A DNA stretch of 7,677 bases, taken from positions 1 through 7,677 of the forward strand of contig DASXIW010000157.1 of assembly GCA_036497785.1 (NCBI GenBank). The letters run 5' to 3'. The notes beneath the pieces were generated by a model, which searched no databases, was not told the origin of the DNA, and worked only from the letters and a program-made list of their open reading frames with translations. How positions within the stretch are numbered: the first letter of the stretch is position 1; each line of letters starts with the position of its first letter. The position numbers and the translations under genes were made by a program. The DNA is from DASXIW01 sp036497785 (GTDB taxonomy: Bacteria > Pseudomonadota > Alphaproteobacteria > Acetobacterales > Acetobacteraceae). This document shows, piece after piece, positions 5,863 through 7,677 of the stretch.

Positions 5863-6506
5863 GCCCGGCACGCTGTCAGACGGATGTCGTATAGCGGGTG
5901 TTCCAGCATCGACACGCCAGGCTCGTCGGCGAGCATCCAGCCTTGGAAGCCCGGCGCGCCCTCATGGGAGTCCGAAATGTTGAGAAACGCGGTGTAGTCC
6001 GTCCTCTCGTCGGGCGGCCGGGCGAGGCAGGCGGTCACCGTGATCGACAACGACCCGAAATGCAGGATTTGCCCGATTTTACCGGCAAGCGATACCGTGC
6101 GCGCCGTCACCTTGTCCAGCGCCTGCAACTCGACCGTGGCGCGCGGCTGCCAGTCATTCGGCGGCGGCGGGGCCGGCTCAGGGGGCGGCATGGCGGTCGC
6201 ATCGGAGCCGTCATCCGGCGCGGTTCCAGGCGACGAAGGCGCCTCCTGTGTCCCTGGCGCCGACAAATCTGGCGTCGAGACATCCGGCGCGGGCATCGGC
6301 ACGGCGGTCGACGGAGGCACGGCAGGTGAGGAAGGCGGGGGCGTCCCGGGCGTCTGCACCTGCGGCATTGGCGGCTGTATCGGCGGGGAGAAAAGCGGGG
6401 CGGCTGGCGTGACGGGGATGATCGGCGGAGCCGGCGAGGTCACCCCTTGGGCATGCGCCACGCCCGCGATCAGGCCGAGCAGCAAAACCGGGCCACAGCG
6501 CCTCAT
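5859..6506 (-). CDS. DUF2155 domain-containing exported protein
   Basis: The 215-residue protein has three parts. Residues 1-20 are a signal peptide (MRRCGPVLLLGLIAGVAHAQ) with an AHA-Q cleavage site. Residues about 21-118 are a low-complexity linker rich in proline, serine, alanine and threonine. Residues about 119-215 are the DUF2155 domain: LDKVTARTVSL, FGSLSITVTAC, the FQGWMLADEPGVSMLEHPLYD block, and a final cysteine. C160 and C213 are the only cysteines of the mature protein and probably form a disulfide in the periplasm. DUF2155 proteins are common in alphaproteobacteria next to mlaD and NDUFA12-like genes, but their function is not known to me. The ATG at 6506 overlaps the stop of the preceding small gene as ATGA; the longer open frame to 6707 lies within that small gene and would destroy the signal peptide, so I reject it. 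Confidence 0.9.
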   Translation of the reverse strand: MRRCGPVLLLGLIAGVAHAQGVTSPAPPIIPVTPAAPLFSPPIQPPMPQVQTPGTPPPSSPAVPPSTAVPMPAPDVSTPDLSAPGTQEAPSSPGTAPDDGSDATAMPPPEPAPPPPNDWQPRATVELQALDKVTARTVSLAGKIGQILHFGSLSITVTACLARPPDERTDYTAFLNISDSHEGAPGFQGWMLADEPGVSMLEHPLYDIRLTACRA

Positions 6507-6727
6507 TCGGCGACGCGCGACTGCTTCGGGCTGCGCAGCGACCGCACCATCTCCTCCAGGATCCGCCGCATGGCCTGCTCGTCCACGCCCATCAAAACGG
6601 CGTCCTCGAACGCATCCCGCATGGTCTGGGCCAGTTCGGCATGGTTCTCGGCAAGCGTCTTGAGCTTCTCCCGGCACGAGACCGGCGTGCCGTCCGCCTG
6701 CGGCCAAAGCTTTGGCGCATCCATCAT
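6503..6727 (-). CDS. Small 74-residue protein of unknown function, coupled to mlaD and the DUF2155 gene
   Basis: I do not recognise a named family. The product is a soluble, charged, mostly helical protein with no signal peptide, membrane segment or cysteine pair (one Cys at 18). Residues 20-66 (from EKLKTLAENH to the MRRILEEMVRSL stretch) look like two amphipathic helices separated by a short MGVDEQ turn. The evidence that it is real is positional: its ATG at 6727 overlaps the mlaD stop as ATGA, and its own TGA overlaps the DUF2155 start as ATGA, so it fits both neighbours without a gap. A second ATG follows immediately at 6724. Its job is presumably tied to the MlaD/DUF2155 envelope function, perhaps as a cytoplasmic accessory, but that is inference from position only. 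Confidence 0.78.
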   Translation of the reverse strand: MMDAPKLWPQADGTPVSCREKLKTLAENHAELAQTMRDAFEDAVLMGVDEQAMRRILEEMVRSLRSPKQSRVAE

Positions 6728-7275
6728 TTCAACGGCGGCGCGAGACCGCCGGATGACGGCGCGGTTGGCGCCGCGCCATCGCCCTGGGGCTTTGCATTTT
6801 CCCGCAGCGATTTCTGCACATTGCTCGACAAGTCACTGACACTGAAAATAAATTTTCCCAGCAACTCTTCCAGGCTCACGGAACCCTGGGTGATCGTCAC
6901 CGTGCCGCCATTCGCCAGCGTTTTCTCGTCGCCCCCGGGCGACAGCGACAGATATTTGCCCCCTATCATCCCGTCGCTGGTCACTTCCGCGCTCGAATCC
7001 ACCGGCAGCTTGATGGACGGCTCCACGGTGAAGCTGACGACCGCCTGGTAGGTTTGCGGATCGATGCTGGTCGCGGACACGGTACCGACCTTGACCCCCG
7101 CCATGCGCACGTCGGACCCGACGGACAGCCCGTCAATGTGGTCGAACTTCGCATTCAGCGTCATCCCGGACATCGTCGCGCGGCCGGTATGGGCTACTGC
7201 ATACCCAAGAAACGCGACGGCCACCACCAGCACGACCGCGCCAGCCCCAAGCTCCGCCGGATTGCGCTGGGCCAT
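6724..7275 (-). CDS. mlaD: MlaD-family (MCE domain) phospholipid transport protein
   Basis: MlaD is the periplasmic, membrane-anchored MCE subunit of the MlaFEDB complex, which moves phospholipids between inner and outer membranes to keep outer-membrane lipid asymmetry. The 183-residue protein has a short cytoplasmic N-terminus, one transmembrane anchor (about 8-29), then an MCE domain (about 38-117) with the usual FDHIDGLSVGSDVRMAGVKVG opening and a DGMIGGKYLSLSPGG end. A helical segment (about 134-160, LEELLGKFIFSVSDL) would form the central pore helix, followed by a flexible tail rich in G, A and P. The start at 7275 lies two bases after the NDUFA12-like stop. The other Mla genes (mlaE, mlaF, mlaB, mlaC) are not in the window, so they must be elsewhere, as is common where mlaD travels with the NDUFA12/DUF2155 cluster. 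Confidence 0.93.
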   Translation of the reverse strand: MAQRNPAELGAGAVVLVVAVAFLGYAVAHTGRATMSGMTLNAKFDHIDGLSVGSDVRMAGVKVGTVSATSIDPQTYQAVVSFTVEPSIKLPVDSSAEVTSDGMIGGKYLSLSPGGDEKTLANGGTVTITQGSVSLEELLGKFIFSVSDLSSNVQKSLRENAKPQGDGAAPTAPSSGGLAPPLK

Positions 7276-7277
7276 GC

Positions 7278-7631
7278 CTAGCCGCCGGGGGTCCAGGACT
7301 CGTAATCGCCCGTCGCGGGGGCGCGGTGGCCGCCCTTATAGTCATGGCCGGGCGGACGGTAGCTGGAAGGCGTGCCGGTGGCATTGGCCAAATGCGGCTT
7401 CTGCCAGGGCCGCCGGCCCGTATCGGGCAACGGCGCGTCCGTGGTGTAGTGCAGCCAGGCATGCCATTCCGGCGGTACCTTGCTGGCCTCGGGCAAGCCG
7501 GCATAGGCCACCCAGCGGCGGCGCGGCAGCCCGGGCCGCAGACGCTTATCCTCGTAATAGACATTACCTTCGCCGTCGCGGCCGACAAAGCGACCGCTCA
7601 GCCACGTATGGATACGGGTGCCGATGTTCAT
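7278..7631 (-). CDS. NADH:ubiquinone oxidoreductase subunit NDUFA12-like protein (B17.2 family)
   Basis: The 117-residue protein belongs to the NDUFA12/B17.2 family, a supernumerary subunit or assembly-related protein of respiratory complex I shared by mitochondria and alphaproteobacteria. Visible family blocks are VGRDGEGNVYYED (16-28), RRRWVAYAG (37-45), VPPEWHAWLHY (52-62), a WQKPH-NATGT segment (76-87) and YRPPG (91-95). There is no signal or membrane segment, consistent with a peripheral location at the cytoplasmic arm. I start it at the ATG at 7631 because family members begin MNIGTR-like; the frame is open to 7667, but the twelve extra residues show no family similarity. No strong ribosome binding site is visible. 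It is the first gene of the six-gene run and the 46 bases upstream in the window contain dyad sequence. Confidence 0.92.
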   Translation of the reverse strand: MNIGTRIHTWLSGRFVGRDGEGNVYYEDKRLRPGLPRRRWVAYAGLPEASKVPPEWHAWLHYTTDAPLPDTGRRPWQKPHLANATGTPSSYRPPGHDYKGGHRAPATGDYESWTPGG

Positions 7632-7644
7632 AGCCGGTGATATA

Positions 7645-7674
7645 GCATGCCCACGCCCATGGTCCATGGCATGC
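7645..7674. repeat. Dyad-rich stretch upstream of the NDUFA12-like gene
   Basis: GCATGCC at 7645-7651 is mirrored by GGCATGC at 7668-7674, and between them CCATGG occurs twice separated by one T (7657-7662, 7664-7669), itself an inverted repeat. The block begins 13 bases ahead of the chosen start codon. It could be an operator for the downstream run, or simply the coding end of a gene outside the window. The call is only that the repeat exists. Confidence 0.3.
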
Positions 7675-7677
7675 GGC

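Noticed and set aside
6040..6663. Glycine-rich 207-codon plus-strand frame that looks repetitive
   Set aside because: It is the antisense image of the proline-rich spacer of the DUF2155 protein; proline codons read backwards as glycine.

Overview
The window reads as ordinary, dense, GC-rich alphaproteobacterial chromosome. Ubiquinone-type Coq7, an ELM1-family protein, an NDUFA12-like complex I protein, a DUF2155 lipoprotein-style exported protein and a traces-of-HWE-kinase/receiver pair together point to Rhodospirillales, most probably Acetobacteraceae. The family-level placement is inference from remembered gene neighbourhoods and protein flavour, not from a search. I see no rRNA, tRNA, CRISPR array, insertion sequence or phage gene.

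Left part (1-1977). A partial ELM1-family gene (minus) runs off the left edge and is divergent from pyrE (plus), the orotate phosphoribosyltransferase of pyrimidine synthesis. pyrE converges on a single-domain response regulator (minus). Directly upstream of that regulator is the last 55 codons of a sensor kinase of HWE/HisKA_2 type, cut off at the stop codon of coq7. The kinase body is gone, so the regulator is an orphan at this locus.

Middle (2156-3944). dsbB and coq7 (minus) overlap by the four bases ATGA. DsbB passes electrons from periplasmic disulfide formation to ubiquinone, and Coq7 makes a late ubiquinone precursor, so the pair is functionally sensible. A glutathione S-transferase gene (plus) is divergent from dsbB, with a small inverted repeat just ahead of its ribosome binding site.

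Right part (3978-7631). Six genes on the minus strand form one tightly packed run, read from right to left: NDUFA12-like protein, MlaD/MCE lipid-transport subunit, a 74-residue unknown protein, a DUF2155 exported protein, otsB (trehalose-6-phosphate phosphatase), and dgoD (D-galactonate dehydratase). Three consecutive junctions are ATGA overlaps, one has a 2-base gap, and the last has a 22-base gap. The first four look like an envelope/respiration housekeeping unit, while otsB and dgoD are sugar-metabolism genes attached to its end without their usual partners.

The most noteworthy items are the kinase remnant beside an intact receiver, the coupled 74-residue unknown, and the tail of sugar genes on the mlaD operon. 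I found no convincing evidence of a wholly new system.
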